Source: Iris pallida
Lineage: Eukaryota; Streptophyta; Magnoliopsida; Asparagales; Iridaceae
Direction: 5' to 3'
NCBI GenBank assembly: GCA_029216955.1
Contig: JANAVB010010791.1
Coordinates: 6,772,875-6,836,874 of the forward strand
Length of the DNA: 64,000 nt
Translations under genes and position numbers: made by a program
In this document: one piece after another, positions 21,540 through 34,013 of the stretch
Position numbering within the stretch: the stretch's first letter is position 1
How the letters are laid out: each line of letters starts with the position of its first letter
The notes under the pieces: model-generated
The model's database searches: none
What the model saw: only the letters and a program-made list of their open reading frames with translations
What the model was told of the DNA's origin: nothing

Positions 21540-23388
21540 TACGCTCGTGTTTGTACGAGTCGATACTGGACACGGATGTGAGAATACCTTTGTGTCGATG
21601 ATGTAGCCTCTCCACAGTTGCAGCCGTGAACCCGGCGAGGTGCTGTGCGTGCCTGCAAGCCGAGTCCGAAGCCTCCCTTCGGATTCTGACACTAAATTCT
21701 AGGGTATAAATTCAAAACTCTTGATTGATTTCAGTTTCTGGGTTTATTTTGTTTGTCGATGATGTTGTTGGATCTCGATCCCTACATAAAAAGGGTTTTG
21801 ATCGACTGATACGTGTTGGGTTCGATTTTGGCTTAACGATCCTACGATTTGTTTTTGTTTGTGAAGCGCGAATGATCTTTAGATCATGTTCGGTTCTTTA
21901 CTTGCTGTTGGATCATTTTCGATTTCGGGTTACCTAGCTGCTGTTGGAATTATTTGTGATGCATGTATTGTTGGTTTGGATTTCTTGTATAAATTGTTGC
22001 TTGGGTTCTCCTTCCTATACTTGCTGTGGGATGTTGGTTTAGGTTTTCCTTATTATACATGTTGGGTTGGGAAAGATTTCTTTGCTGTAGGAGATGTTTT
22101 ACTATTTGGTTTAAAATTGTTGGTTGGGTATCTATTATGCATGATGGGTTTAACTTGGTACTGTGGGTGGTTTTGTTGGGAGCTTTTCGATATAAATCAC
22201 ATGCAGGTATATATTAGTTTGGAGTATTTCTATTTCGGGATTGATATCTCCATTAGCATGCATGCGTCGTTGATTTTGGCACTACGTCCACTATGCCATG
22301 CCTGGATGTTTTACTTTATTTGTCGGTTTCAATTTTTAATAGAGTACTCTGATACTCTTGGTGATAGTCGTTCGACCAAATGAACCAAAGCGTTGCAGAT
22401 CGTATCGGATACACTGGCTCCGTGTCGGGATGTATCCTATACGTGTTATGGCATGCTAGTACAGCAGATGATGATTGATCCTTATCTGAGACATCTTATA
22501 TATCTTATTTCGTTTCTTGTCATTGGTCGTAGTTTATATGTTGGTACTGTTGGTTGTTCAGTCTGGGTGCAGATACGATCGTATTTGTACGAGTCGATAC
22601 TGGACACGGATATGAGGATACCTTCGTGTCGATGATGTAGCCTCTCCACAGTTGCAGTCGCGACCCGGCGTGGCGCTGTGCGTGCCTGCGAGCCGAGTCC
22701 GAAGGCTCCCTTCGGATTCCGACACCAAATTCTGGGGTATAAATTCTAAACTCTTGATTGATTTCAGTTTTTGGGTTTATTTTGTTTGTCGATGATGTTG
22801 TTGGATCTCGATCCCTACATAAAAAGGGTTTCGATCGACTGATACGTGTTGGGTTCGATTTTGGCTTGACGATCCTACGATTGTCTTTGTTTATGAAGCG
22901 GGAATGATCTTTAGATCATGTTCGGTTCTTTACTTGTTGTTGGATCATTTTTGGTTTCGTGTTACCTAGCTGCTGTTGGAATTATTTGTGATGCATGCAT
23001 TGTTCGTTTGGGTTTCTTGTATAAATTGTCGCTTGGGTTCTCCTTCCTATACTTGTTGTGGGATATTGGTTTAGGTTTTCCCTATTATACATGTTGGGTT
23101 GGGAAAGATTTCTTTGTTGTAGGAGATGTTTCGCTATTTGGATTAAAATTATTGGTTGGGTATCTATTATGCATGATGGGTTTAACTTGGTACTGTGGGT
23201 GTTTTTGTTGGGAGCTTTTCGATATAAATTACATGCGGGTATATATTAGTTGGGAGTATTTCTATTTCGGAAATGACATCTCCATTAGCATGCCTGCATC
23301 GTTGATTTTGGGACTACGTCCACTATGCCATGCCTAGATGTTTTACTTTATTTGTCGGTTTCGATTTTTATTAGAGTACTCTGATACT
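21540..23388 (+). repeat. CACTA-internal direct repeats, copies 2 and 3 (~1,034-bp period)
   Basis: Copy 2 runs 21540-22573, and copy 3 begins at 22574 and stops at about 23388 after gagtactctgatactct. Start points atacgctcgtgt (21539) and atacgatcgtat (22573) set the period. Both copies hold a T-rich, hydrophobic open frame (21886-22383 and 22918-23337, both starting MFGSLL). The two products differ at about 17 positions, against about 7 silent changes by eye, so there is no sign of purifying selection. The T-rich, G-poor composition looks like intron or leader DNA. Confidence 0.88.
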
Positions 23389-24038
23389 CTCGATTTTTCT
23401 ATATAAATCACAGACTCTAAAATTGAAAGACTCTAAAAGTGAGGGTTTTGCTTTCTTTTTCAGGATTTTGCTATACATACATGTGCTATGGACAGTCTTC
23501 ATGTGACCAAGTTGAAGCGTTATAAGTGTGCTTCTTCGCTACAGTATCTGTGAGATTTTTGATGTCGATAGTTTTGATGTAGCTAAAGTGTACTCTATAT
23601 TGGATGCTCTATATGTTTTGAGAAGATGTATATAATGAAATAGAGAAATGTAGAATGGTAGCTAAAATACACCATTTTGAGACAATGAAATGGAGAATGG
23701 TACTTTATATTACATTTCAATGCTTTGTTGTGAATGTGGTTCAAAGTGGTTGTTTTCGAATTGAAGTGAGCAGCATTTGGAATGTCATGCAGTATAGAGC
23801 GTTATAAATGTGATACAACGACCATATACAGCGGTTTTTCATAACTATCCATAACGCTTTGAAAATAAAACGTAGCAGAAATTCAACCTTAATGACGGTT
23901 TTGGATGAATTATCTATAACGCTTTTAAAAATATTTATAACACCCTATTTCATAACGCTTGGACTGAAAAAAAAAGCGTCATGGTTTGCAATTAATGGCA
24001 CTTTTTAGCCGTCATTAAAAGGTATTTTTGTTGTAGTG
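23389..24038. repeat. CACTA subterminal region and terminal inverted repeat
   Basis: A short motif, ataacgctt or its complement aagcgttat, recurs at 23515-23525, 23797-23807, 23851-23859, 23916-23924 and 23952-23960, with a related aagcgtcat at about 23974. CACTA elements carry such clustered subterminal motifs as binding sites for their TnpA-like protein. The last 18 bases (24021-24038) are the terminal repeat. The ctttctttttcag near 23450-23462 would serve as a splice acceptor, but no exon is identifiable. Confidence 0.7.
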
Positions 24039-24494
24039 AAACAAAAGAACCCAAAAATCGTCATGACATGATTAAATTAATATCAAAATCATCAAGGCAT
24101 GATCAATATAGAAATAAATTCTAGTTATGATCAAAAATTCGTATAATACGATTTAAGGGTTGTCTAGATATGATGACAAATGTAGTCTAAGTGATATAGT
24201 CATAAATGAAATCTAATATATGATTTTATTAAAAACTGAATAGTAATTATAATGATAGAAGAAAAATCAAGTCACTATTACAAGATTTAGAAAAATCAAA
24301 TGACAGTCATAAGATAGAATATGCATGAAGGAAATAACTTTACAAACTAATAAATCACAAGCTCTATAATCTATAACTCTCTTATTACTAACTAACTTAC
24401 CCAAGATTCTTCTTCTACCACATTTCCTACCCTGACCTAATTGAAAATGCTAGTTTCCAAGAATACCTAAAAATGATCTAGGTAACCTCTCCTG

Positions 24495-24496
<2 letters not shown>

Positions 24497-24581
<85 letters not shown>

Positions 24582-24592
24582 TATATATATAT
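24497..24592. repeat. (TA)n microsatellite
   Basis: This is a run of almost uninterrupted TA dinucleotides inside element D, ending in atatatagc. It has no coding potential. Confidence 0.95.
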
Positions 24593-24931
24593 AGCTATCA
24601 ACTATATACACATATATACATGCATCCATAATTGTATATCAACTATCTAATATACATGCATATACATAGTTATCAAAATATGGAACTAATAACAGAATAT
24701 ATGCAATATACTAGAGTCAAACATGAAAGAGGTTGGGCCAATAGGTGTTGGAAGAATGGTCCTAATGAGTTCTAGAAAATCAAGTAAAAATTTCTATATG
24801 GAACATATGGTAATAGAAATGAAGTTCTGAAAACTTGGATAAGATTTTAAATAAGACAAAAGTTTAAACAATTGAAGATAATTTTTTGGGCAATGGTGAT
24901 AAGAGGCCAAACATGGTATATAACATAGATT

Positions 24932-25313
24932 TAGTCTCAATAGTATCTAAAACCATACATATCTGAAGTCACTTCACCTAGACCTCAACCTCGCTAGTGT
25001 AGTGTACATCTGGCTGTAGTGAACCTTGGTCCTATGACTCAAATAATGATGGATTACCGAATATTCTATCAACTCTATCCACTATTGATGGTACGACTCA
25101 AGAGATCAGATATTTTATGATTTTAGGACATAGCCTCAATAATATCTGAGAACCTATGGATACCTGAAATTACTTTAACTTAGAGCTCATGCCTCGCTAC
25201 TGCGCAGTTAGCCTGCAGCGAATCCACGATCTCCATAATTCAGATAAATGACTGTAGTGTGCATTTGCCATGTCATATTAGGTCGTCGAATATTTTATCA
25301 ACCTTATCCATAG
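24932..25313. repeat. Diverged tandem duplication, period about 199 bp
   Basis: The first copy starts tagtctcaatagtatct (24932) and the second tagcctcaataatatct (25131). Both continue with acc-ata-ctgaa-tcactt, ctcgctag/ctcgctac and end gaatattctatcaac / gaatattttatcaac. They are old and strongly diverged. Confidence 0.65.
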
Positions 25314-25746
25314 GAATTCCAAAGGAGTTTAGGAAAATTCAAATGAGTTCTAAAAGTCCTAACCGTGATAGAAAGTGACGTTATCTGTTCTTTAGAAAAA
25401 TAAGAAGATTTATCCAGTGCAAGTATTTGTTCTGTAGGTCATTGAGAATCAAGGGGTCAATTACCAGTAGAAGGAAATAAATGACTGAAGTTAAGAGGAG
25501 TATCTGTTCTCCGACCTTTTTATATTCAATAGATTGAGGACAAAAACCTATGGAGTTGATCAAACCAGATTCTGACTAATAGAAATAGTATGACTTCAAG
25601 TTGTGTGGAAGAATTAGTAAAAATATTTCTCTTCTAAAAAATTTCTTAAGGGACGTTGACCTATACCAAAATTATTTTGAGAAAATAATTCCTTATAAAA
25701 AGTTTGAGGAACTAGATAGGCAAATTGAAGTAGTTAGTCCAAGGTT

Positions 25747-26389
25747 GGGTAAAGTGCATTTAAACCCTCCTTAGATGTTACAAAAATGCAATTAAAGGAT
25801 TCCTGATTTGAAAAACCCAGTACGTTTCAATTATGCTCAAATAACCCCATTTCTGTTAATAATTGGTGTTAAGTCAGGGTTGTAATGACCATTTTACTCC
25901 TCCCCCACTCTCCCCCCCCCTCTCTCCGGTGGTGGAGGGCGGGGAGGAGACGCGGAGAGGAGAAGGAGGGGAGCGGGGAGGAGATACGGGGAGGAGGAGG
26001 GGGCGGGGAGGAGACGCGGGAAGGAGGGGCAGGGAGAGGGAGGAGGGGGCAGGAAGGAGCAGGACGCGGGAAGGATGAGAGGTCGGGGGGCTGGCCGGCG
26101 GAGCGAAGGGAGGAGTGGGAAGGCGGATCGGGGAGCTGGCCGACGGAGGGGGGATGGCCGGTGGAGGGAAAAGGAGGGGAGCTGGTTAGGAAAGGGGCTG
26201 GTAGGGAAGGGGGAGGGTAGTTTAGGTAGTTTTTTAACGTTATTAACGGCCATTTCTAATGGCTAATAGACGGTAGGGGCCTTTTTGCTTACGCAGGCAA
26301 TCTAAGGAGGTGCAAACTGCTTAAGTTTTCTAAAAGGTCTTATTTTGCTAACGAGGCAAATCTAAGGAGGATTTAAATGCACTTTACCC
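25747..26389. mobile_element. Mutator-like non-autonomous element with 9-bp TSD
   Basis: The terminal inverted repeats are about 31 bp. The left begins GGGTAAAGTGCATTTAAACC, and the right, read on the minus strand, begins GGGTAAAGTGCATTTAAATC, with one or two mismatches over the length. Flanks are TCCAAGGTT (25738-25746) and TCTAAGGTT (26390-26398), a 9-bp duplication with one difference, as expected for Mutator-like elements. The interior is GA- and GC-rich (about 25904-26220) with no transposase. The right subterminal part repeats itself (aggcaatctaaggagg at about 26298 and aggcaaatctaaggagg at about 26354). The GC-rich interior is either low-complexity or a captured fragment as in Pack-MULEs. 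Confidence 0.82.
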
Positions 26390-26705
26390 TCTAAGGTTCT
26401 ATGATAGGATATTTGAATTGGTTCAAAGAGGGTCAAATCAAAGTAGTCTAACAAAACCTTCAAAGAAGTTTGGAGGGCTTGGGTATATTAGTTATTAATA
26501 AGTGGTTTGCTAAATAAGGGGTCAAAACTCTTAAAATAGTAATTGGCCTAGTCCCTAGAGAATTTTAGAAACTAATAGTGATATGAAAATGATACTTAAG
26601 AAATATAGCTAATATACATAATCATGCAATCGGCCTAAGCTGTGATGATCATTCCTATATCGTAGGTACCCAATGATACTCTAATCCTAAGCACCATTAG
26701 ACAAA

Positions 26706-26727
26706 CCTGCATGGGCCACCACTAAAA
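26706..26727 (-). promoter_or_regulatory. Candidate primer-binding site of element D
   Basis: The minus strand reads TTTTAGTGGTGGCCCATGCAGG, which includes TGGTGGCCCATGCAGG, three bases inside the LTR end at 26731. It is identical over this stretch to the site after the chromovirus 5' LTR. Confidence 0.55.
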
Positions 26728-28835
26728 ACGTGTCACGATCCTCTCCCGAATAATCGGATACGAGTCGGACACGCCCAGCCTACGTTGTGGAATCAACGTA
26801 GTATGTAACACCCCAGTCCCAAAATACGTAAGACTAGGAACGTAGACATGCCTGCCTATAATAAATATACGTAAGCTGTAAAATGCAGTAGAACCATGAC
26901 TAATCTCATCCATACAAAATAAATGAATAAAAGATATCATATAATGATAATGAATTGTCTTAATACAATATGTTGGGCGGAGACAAATCCACTACCAACA
27001 AGTAAGGAAAAAATATATGGAAAATGAAATAAGATTGGCGAGTGAAGCGAAGACGATCCAAGTGCAATCATCCTCGAAGAAATAGAGATGATCACGGCTA
27101 GAGCTAGAACACCTGCAAAAGATAAGAGCACACACCTGGAGAGATGACCAGGTCCTCAGAGGGACGTAACAAGACACATAATATTATGCCAATATAACTG
27201 AATATAAATTTATCAAATAAATAAGTCAATTGAATTATAACATGGTCCAATACACACCATTGAACTAGCGTACCATCCCCCCAACCAAACAAGGACAGGA
27301 GATGGTAAACTAATTCACGATGACGTATCTTTCCATGCTATGAATCCAATATGGTATCCGGACCCCAACAAGGTTCAATACCTTCTCATCGGAGTAGTAA
27401 GCCACACCTACAACCAAACAAGGACAAGGTGTGACGAACTAATCCGCGATAAGTTATTGTTCCAAGCCACGATCAGATACAAGCACACAAACCAAAAGTA
27501 CTCATACCTAATGGATAAAGGAGACCAACCGTTCTAAGAAATGTAGTTAAGAACAATCCTTCCTACGCATGGGCCCTGGCTAAAATAGGATCGGCATGGT
27601 CTCCCCTTGGGGCACAAGAGGCCTAATCAATAAGAGCATAATATTCCGCAGAACGCCAGTGGCCGTCAGTAATCAGTGGGTCATCAACCCCGTATCTCCA
27701 GCGGAGCTTCCGGGTCAAAAGGAAAAGTGCATCGTAGCCCATACACTAAGGAATTGTCCTTCCCGCCCAATGCCTACTATGTTGTATCCACAACAGAAAA
27801 CCTCTATAACTACTAAGTCAAACTAGCATAAAATTCTATTAGCGGTTATTCCTATCACACGGCTTGTACGTACTAGTGGCCAGCCAATCACGCACGTCTA
27901 TGTTCTACATGCGACACACAACTTCGTGGTACGACATGTCAAGGCCAAATGAATGCAACACACAAGGTGGTCCCTTAAATCTAGGTTTAATATGTAAGAA
28001 AAATAATACATAGCAGGAAATATAACTGAACAGTAAGTTCTAACAAGTTATGCCATGTATCACAGTTTATTTTGCATAAAGAAAATAATGAATAATGCAT
28101 GAAGTATGAGCTAAAATAAATAAATAGCAAATGGTAAGGTGTCTTGCCTGGTAGGACGCCTTGTGTACTGTAATGATCAAGGTGGCACGAACTGCGACTT
28201 CGGTGTAACCACTACACAAGGTGACCTTTGATGGTGGCACGGACAGTTTCATTCGGTCCAGAACGGTTGAATTTGTTAGGGTCGATAGAAGGAAGGACAG
28301 AATTGACGAGGGAATAGAATAAATGGAACTAGTCATGGATAGAAAGATAATAAAACGAAATTGGATAATTTAATATATATACGATTTTAGAAACTATTTA
28401 TAACACTTGAAAATATATTCTTATTAGCAAAAAAAGGTTTGATAAATGCTTGAAAAATAATAAAAATGTTTTAAGGCAAAACTCTAAGTTAGTTAAAATA
28501 CATTTTTAAGTAGGAAAAACTATATCTTATTTGTTAAGAAATTTTTTGATAAATATTAACAAAAGAAAATACATTTTGGCTAAAACCTGAATTTGAAAAT
28601 TACATAGACAGCTCTAACCCCTATATTACATATATATAGTTTAAAAATTTATAATATAAGATTTCCCAAAATAATAACTTTAATATTAATAACATAATAA
28701 GTATGATAATAACTAATAACAACAACAATATTAATATTCCTATACTTAATTACTGTATTAGTAATAATATTAACAATAATACTAAAAATAATAAAAATAA
28801 CAATAACAATAATAGTAATAATAAAAATAACAATA

Positions 28836-28838
28836 ATA

Positions 28839-28894
<56 letters not shown>
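28836..28894. repeat. (AAT)n microsatellite
   Basis: About 19 uninterrupted AAT trinucleotides lie beside the GC-rich island of solo LTR C. Confidence 0.95.
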
Positions 28895-28896
<2 letters not shown>

Positions 28897-28929
28897 GTTT
28901 AATGAAACACAAAAGCAAAAAATAAAAAG

Positions 28930-30100
28930 TAAAACTGCTGCTTCTCTTAAAGAGGACAGAGGACCACAGAGGGAGGAGAGAGATTGAAAGAAAAGAAAAA
29001 AGAATAATGAACAATAGAAGAAGGAGAAGAGTGAGGAAGAGATCGAGAGGGCGGAGAGTAGAGAGAGAGGAACCGAGAGAGAGAGAGAGTTGTGGTCGGG
29101 AGAGAGGAAGTGTTCGGGAGAGGAAACTAGAGAAGGAGAGCGGAAGAGAGGAAGGAGCTCGGAAGAGGGAGCACTCAGGCGGGGTGATGCTCGGCGCGGA
29201 TCACCGGGCGGAGGCGGAGGAGAGAAGGGGAAATCTCCTCGATAGCTGTCAGCACGCGCTCGACTGGAGGCGCCATCGTCGGCTGGTGCCGGCTTGGTGT
29301 GCCGACGACCGAGCGCAGGGGAACTCGTCCGGAGCGTTGGACCATGGTCGGCGAATCCCAAGGGCTGCCGCACCGCCCAGGTGGAGCATACGAGAGAAGG
29401 ATGGGGGCGGTCTCACACGACGGCGGGTGTCGGATCCCGACGGGGGCGGTCGGAAACTGGACGCCACGGTGGCTATACACGGAGGACGACAGGGATCTCA
29501 GCCAGGCTTGGTCGGGGAGAGGCGGCGGATAGGTGAGGAAGGGAGGCTGACTCCACGGGCGACGGGCGGCGGATCCGGCCGGCGGCCACGGTGAGTGGGT
29601 TATGTGTGTGTTTTTTAATTTTTGGGGTTTTGGGCTGTCGGTGGTGGCGCTCGGCCAAGGTGGCCGGAGGTGGTTTGGTTGGTCGGGGGAGTTTTTGGTC
29701 GTGGTTTCGAATAATGGTGGCAACGGCGGTTGTGGGGTGGTCGGTTGTCGGAAAGGAGGGGTGATGGTGGTGGCGAGGCTGCGGTCAGGCCGAACTGGTT
29801 GTGGACATAGGGGCGGCCGAAGGGCGTGATGACGGTGGCGGTGGCAGTGTTGCCATCGGGGTGGGGTTTGTCGCAGGGCTCAGGACTAGGAAGGTTGGGG
29901 GAGTGTCGGGTGAGCGGTCGGTCGCGGTGGCGGCGCCTGGTCGCGGTGGTGATGGTGTTCTTATTTAATTTTGGGGTTCATGGTGGCCTTGAGTGATGGT
30001 GACGATGGTTTTCGACGGGGAATGGTGGAGGTGATGGTCGTGGAGTCGACGGGGGTGGCTGTGGCAGGAGACGGTGTCTGGTCATTAGAATAGGATTAGC
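28930..30100. other. GC-rich island inside solo LTR C
   Basis: A GA-rich segment (28970-29170) passes into GC-rich DNA with long open frames on both strands (plus 29007-29594, minus 28750-29373). The products are Arg/Gly- or Pro/Ser-rich, with poly-Tyr/Leu from the AAT run. It occupies the same place, downstream of the TATA box on the minus strand, as the islands of element A, but the sequence is largely different. The plus strand has cacggtgagtggg at about 29587, a good splice-donor match, at the position where element A has aggtgagggg (3019, 8826). No homology to a known protein is apparent. Confidence 0.5.
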
Positions 30101-30350
30101 GTTTAGGTGTTCGTCGTGTCCGGGGTATCGGACATGGCAGGGGGATACTGGATTTGTGTCCAGGATGGTTGGACAAGGATTAATATTTGTATATATAAAA
30201 AGAAATAACCTATTGGAAAGACACCCGGGGTCGGACCCGAGGCCGTCACGGCTAACACGAGGATGGATGGAACACCGACAAGAGGCACGCCTATTTGTGG
30301 TTGAGAAATTTATGGAAGAATAATTGTGGAGAAATAATGTGAAGGCTTCC

Positions 30351-30360
30351 CTATTTATAG
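30351..30360 (-). promoter_or_regulatory. TATA box of solo LTR C
   Basis: The minus strand reads CTATAAATAG, at the same relative place as in both element A LTRs. Confidence 0.7.
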
Positions 30361-32206
30361 GGTTGAGAGAATCCTAATTGGATAAAGAGTAGTCAATTAA
30401 ATCTCCAAATAGATAATACGCCATTTAATTTAAATCAATTCAATCAACAACAATCCAAATCCAATTCCCATTTAAATCTAGATAATCTAAACTCAAATTA
30501 AGTATAAATTCTATCTTTATATTTAAACTATTTAAATCAAATCCATAAAATCTAATCAAAGATTTAAATTGCCACAATAATTTCAAAAAATATATTTTCT
30601 AAAAATACTTATAATAATAATTTCAAAAATTACATTATTATTTAAAAATAAACTAATAAAATATTTATGAAATATATATGTATGCATGAAAAATATTATT
30701 TATTATTAATAACTGTTATAAACGAAAGGCTTTTATAATTAAAATAGCAAACTTTGAAAATTTTGGTACGATAGCAAGAATTATTATATATATTATTTTG
30801 AAACTATAAAAATAGAAAAATGTTTTTCTAAAATATGTACGCTCGCACATATTCGCACTCGTCGAGCAATTACGAAAAATTAATTTTGCGCGCGACGTAC
30901 AAATACAAAATAAAAATCAGTACCAAATTTATTTAAAAAAATAGTAGAAATTTAAGGGTTTTACATAGTAAGTTGTACTAAGTATCTAAAAGAACTTTAC
31001 CAGATAAGACAAAATCCAAAATCACAACATCTATTACGTTCCAGAGTTCAACAGAATACAATGATATAATAGTAAAATATATTATACAAAATAAAACTTA
31101 AAACTAAAAGACAGCAACAACTCCTAGGCCTTGAATCATGGTATCATCCTGCTAATGTCTCGGGCTCCTGCCCTTAGAAAATAGATCATATAGCCTCAAG
31201 TTCGCCTGCAACATATCCAGTCAAAAGCGGAGCAAAGTACATTCTATAATAATGAAACAAGTACCGACATGTGAACAATAAAAAGGAACAATGAAATAGG
31301 ATGAGCATGAACTGTAAATGCATAATCTACCAGACTGAAACATAAAATCAAATGATCATGACATGTGAATTTGAAATAACTACTAGAATATGTGACCGGC
31401 TGGGGAAAGATCATGAAGCACAAGTACTAGTATGGCTTAGAACCCCACGTGTACGATGTGAGGACCTAAGCTATCATGCAATGTTCTAGGTTGGGCTTTG
31501 GTCACATATTTGTAGTATTTTTTCTCCCCTAGATACCAGTAAAGATCATGAACCAGAGTATAAGACCATGTCGTATAACAATGTGTCCAATATGAAAAGA
31601 ATATGACATAAAATAAATGAGTCAAAATCATAGAAGTACTTGCCTTTGTCCTTGCAAATCAATGTCTCAATGTCTCCATCTAGAATATGGCTAAGAATTG
31701 GTTAGATTCTAACAATGACATTTGACTAAATACCAACTATCTAACTATTAATTTCTAACTATAAAATAAATAGCTAATTAATTATAAAATATCACTAACT
31801 AGAATATAGTTTAATCTAACTAATTATACATATATATGTACTAGCAAGATAGTAAAAATCTGCAGCAATATATGTATAAATACTAGCATAATTTTATAGC
31901 AAAATATTTGCTAACAATTTATTTTAGAAAAATATGTCTCCTAGCTTTGATCAAAATAATTATTGGTAAAATACCTTAAACTATATTTTAGCAAAATTAT
32001 TTGTTATCATCAAACATGACATAGTACATAAATATTTTATTTTGAAACATTTTGAAGATAATATTTGGACATAGTTATTAAGCTAAATCACAAATTTAGT
32101 ATATACTATTTTATAGATACATTTATATTAGATAAAATATATTAGATTTTCTAATGAGTTTAAAATCTACTAATACAATATTCTATGGAAATATATTTAC
32201 TAGTAA

Positions 32207-32211
<5 letters not shown>

Positions 32212-32250
<39 letters not shown>
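32212..32250. repeat. (TA)n microsatellite in D LTR
   Basis: A 39-bp pure TA run. Confidence 0.95.
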
Positions 32251-32254
<4 letters not shown>

Positions 32255-34013
32255 TAAGATCAGTACTAACTTATACAATTATACAAATCTAATATTACAT
32301 ATGAGCCTAAATCTGGCCCAATGGAAATGGTCAGATTGGTCGAATATCCAATCAATAGAAATTAGATCCCAAAATGTTAACAACCAGCACTAGTTTATAG
32401 CCCGAGCATGTAGTGTTATAACCTAATTAATGATCAAATTATAATGGGATGGGCTTGAAGCCCAAGCCCCTCAAATTTACCTAAAAACCGTATCTAAATA
32501 AAATCTACTGGCTTAATCCTAAATCAAATAGCTCCATGGTTAAAAACTCTAAGCCTCTTCCTCTACTGGAGAGAGAAAGGACCTAGGCTGTCATAGAAAC
32601 TCACGGAGATGAGGATTGAAGGAAAGGAGGAAGAGAGGGAAGAACCTCACAGGAGGCCGGTGAGCGACAGTGTTGTCGCCTGGTGGTGCACATCTGGAAG
32701 TATCGAGTAGGACGATGTCGGCGCAGATCTCTTCTGGGCGATTCCACGGAGGCGCAAGAATGGCCAACGTTGGGTCTGCAGTCGAGATCGAGCACATGGG
32801 TGATGGATCTGAAAGACGGCTCATCGATTACAGCGAAGCTGGTCGAATATGACACAGGGATGGTCGACGAGTGGCTTCGACGGCAGCTCTGTAGCATCCT
32901 CGAAATCCTCGAGTGGCGCTAGCTAGAGCAGCAGCTGGTTACTATTCGCTGAGGCGGCGTGGCCTAAGGACACGGTGGCGTTGCCGGAGAAGTCAACAAA
33001 ATCTAGAGGCACAGTGGGTGGATTCGATCGTCTACATAGTAGATCTGTCACATCTGGCCCTAGACGTCGGGGAGCTTCGGAGGAACAACAGCGCTGTGAG
33101 ATCGACACGATGGTGCCAGGACCTGATTGATAAGGTAAGTGATTGTATGTGGTGTCAGAGGAGATGCGATGGTTCTTCTGATGAAAACTGGTGGTGAAGG
33201 AAAGCATGGAGATGTGGGAAGGACTGGGGTGTATGGCTCGGTGGTCATCGGAGTTTGGTGGTGATCGAGGCGATGGTGCGGTTGATTAGGTGGTGGTTAG
33301 CAACGGTACAGTGGAGGGGATTGGAGAGTGGGGGTCGGTTCAGTTAGATGTGGTGTGATGCGATGGTGTTGTCGAGTGGCTGTGGCCAATGGCCGGAGGG
33401 TAGCAGTATCTCGGATGGAGCTCAGGGTGATGCTGTTTGGACAGAGGAGAGATGGCGTTGGTCGTGCACGAGGCCAGGGTGGTTGGGCGGAGTGTCGGTG
33501 ATGGTAGAGATCATGGTGATGAGGCTATATTCGTAGGGAGGGAGTGACTAGTGATGGCCGTGACATGCTGGATATGGTGGTGCTAATGGAGACAGAGAGG
33601 AAATCGTAGCAGGACGATAGCGGAGCTCGCCTGAGTTGGTCGGAGTTCGGCCAGTCGTCAGCGATCTGGCGGGTTGAAGAAGAGTGACAGGAGAGGGAGG
33701 AAGAGTGAGTAAGAATTTTGTGAGGAAAAATTATTGGGAAAATTCTAATATTTCAAGTAGGAGAAATGGAGTGAGCTCCAAGCTAATGGCAACCTATATA
33801 AATTAAACTAGATCTAGGGGTGATAAGCTACCCATAACTCTAACTAATAACTAACCAATAATTAATAACTAATCAGCAATTAGGACTAACCTAATCAATT
33901 AGCTAAACTAAATAATTAATCACTCACTAAATTAAAATCTATAGGCCCATGATCCAAGCCCAAGCTTGGTAGGCAATTAGGAATCCAATATTATAAAATA
34001 AATTCAGTCTAAT

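Larger units (their letters stand above)
137..24038. mobile_element. CACTA (En/Spm-type) transposon, right-hand part, with nested insertions
   Basis: The right terminus at 24021-24038 reads, on the minus strand, CACTACAACAAAAATACC. This is the canonical CACTA terminus with its A-rich continuation. Inside it are repeated subterminal motifs and then direct repeats of about 1,034 bp. Flanking DNA past 24038 starts AAA, the candidate 3-bp target duplication. The left terminus is not in the window. The extent back to 137 is inferred because the same 1,034-bp repeat family is found at 137-417, 10078-10119 and 21540-23388 once two LTR-element insertions are removed. No transposase coding sequence is recognisable in what remains, so this copy is probably non-autonomous, or its transposase lies to the left. 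Confidence 0.6.
24039..26730 (-). mobile_element. Element D internal region, non-coding
   Basis: This DNA lies between the CACTA end and the 5' LTR of D. It has no gag or pol frame on either strand. It contains a (TA)n tract, a diverged duplication (24932-25313), a Mutator-like insertion (25747-26389) and, beside the LTR, the shared primer-site motif (26706-26727). The CACTA element appears to be inserted in this region, so the remainder and the 3' LTR of D would lie beyond the left window edge. Confidence 0.55.
26804..30965 (-). mobile_element. Solo LTR C (element A family) with TSD TAGTA
   Basis: This 4,162-bp LTR is bounded by TGTAACACC and GGGTTTTACA and flanked by TAGTA (26799-26803, 30966-30970). 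It aligns with the element A LTRs in both outer parts (for example tgaatccaatatggtatccg at 27340 and 986, and catgggccctggct). It has its own GC-rich island and a TATA box at 30351-30360. With no internal region or second LTR, it is the product of LTR-LTR recombination. The 65-residue plus-strand frame at 27340-27537 matches 986-1183 in the element A 3' LTR but is broken in the 5' LTR and lies antisense, so it is not called a gene. Confidence 0.9.

Noticed and set aside
25885..26253. Gly/Arg-rich and Pro/Ser-rich frames on both strands in the Mutator-like element
   Set aside because: Both come from a GA-rich low-complexity core. There is no domain and no transposase motif.
29007..29594. 195-codon plus-strand frame, Arg/Glu/Gly-rich, ending near a GTGAG donor-like site
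   Set aside because: Low complexity, antisense to the LTR promoter, and no counterpart frame in element A. It is kept only as part of the GC-rich island.
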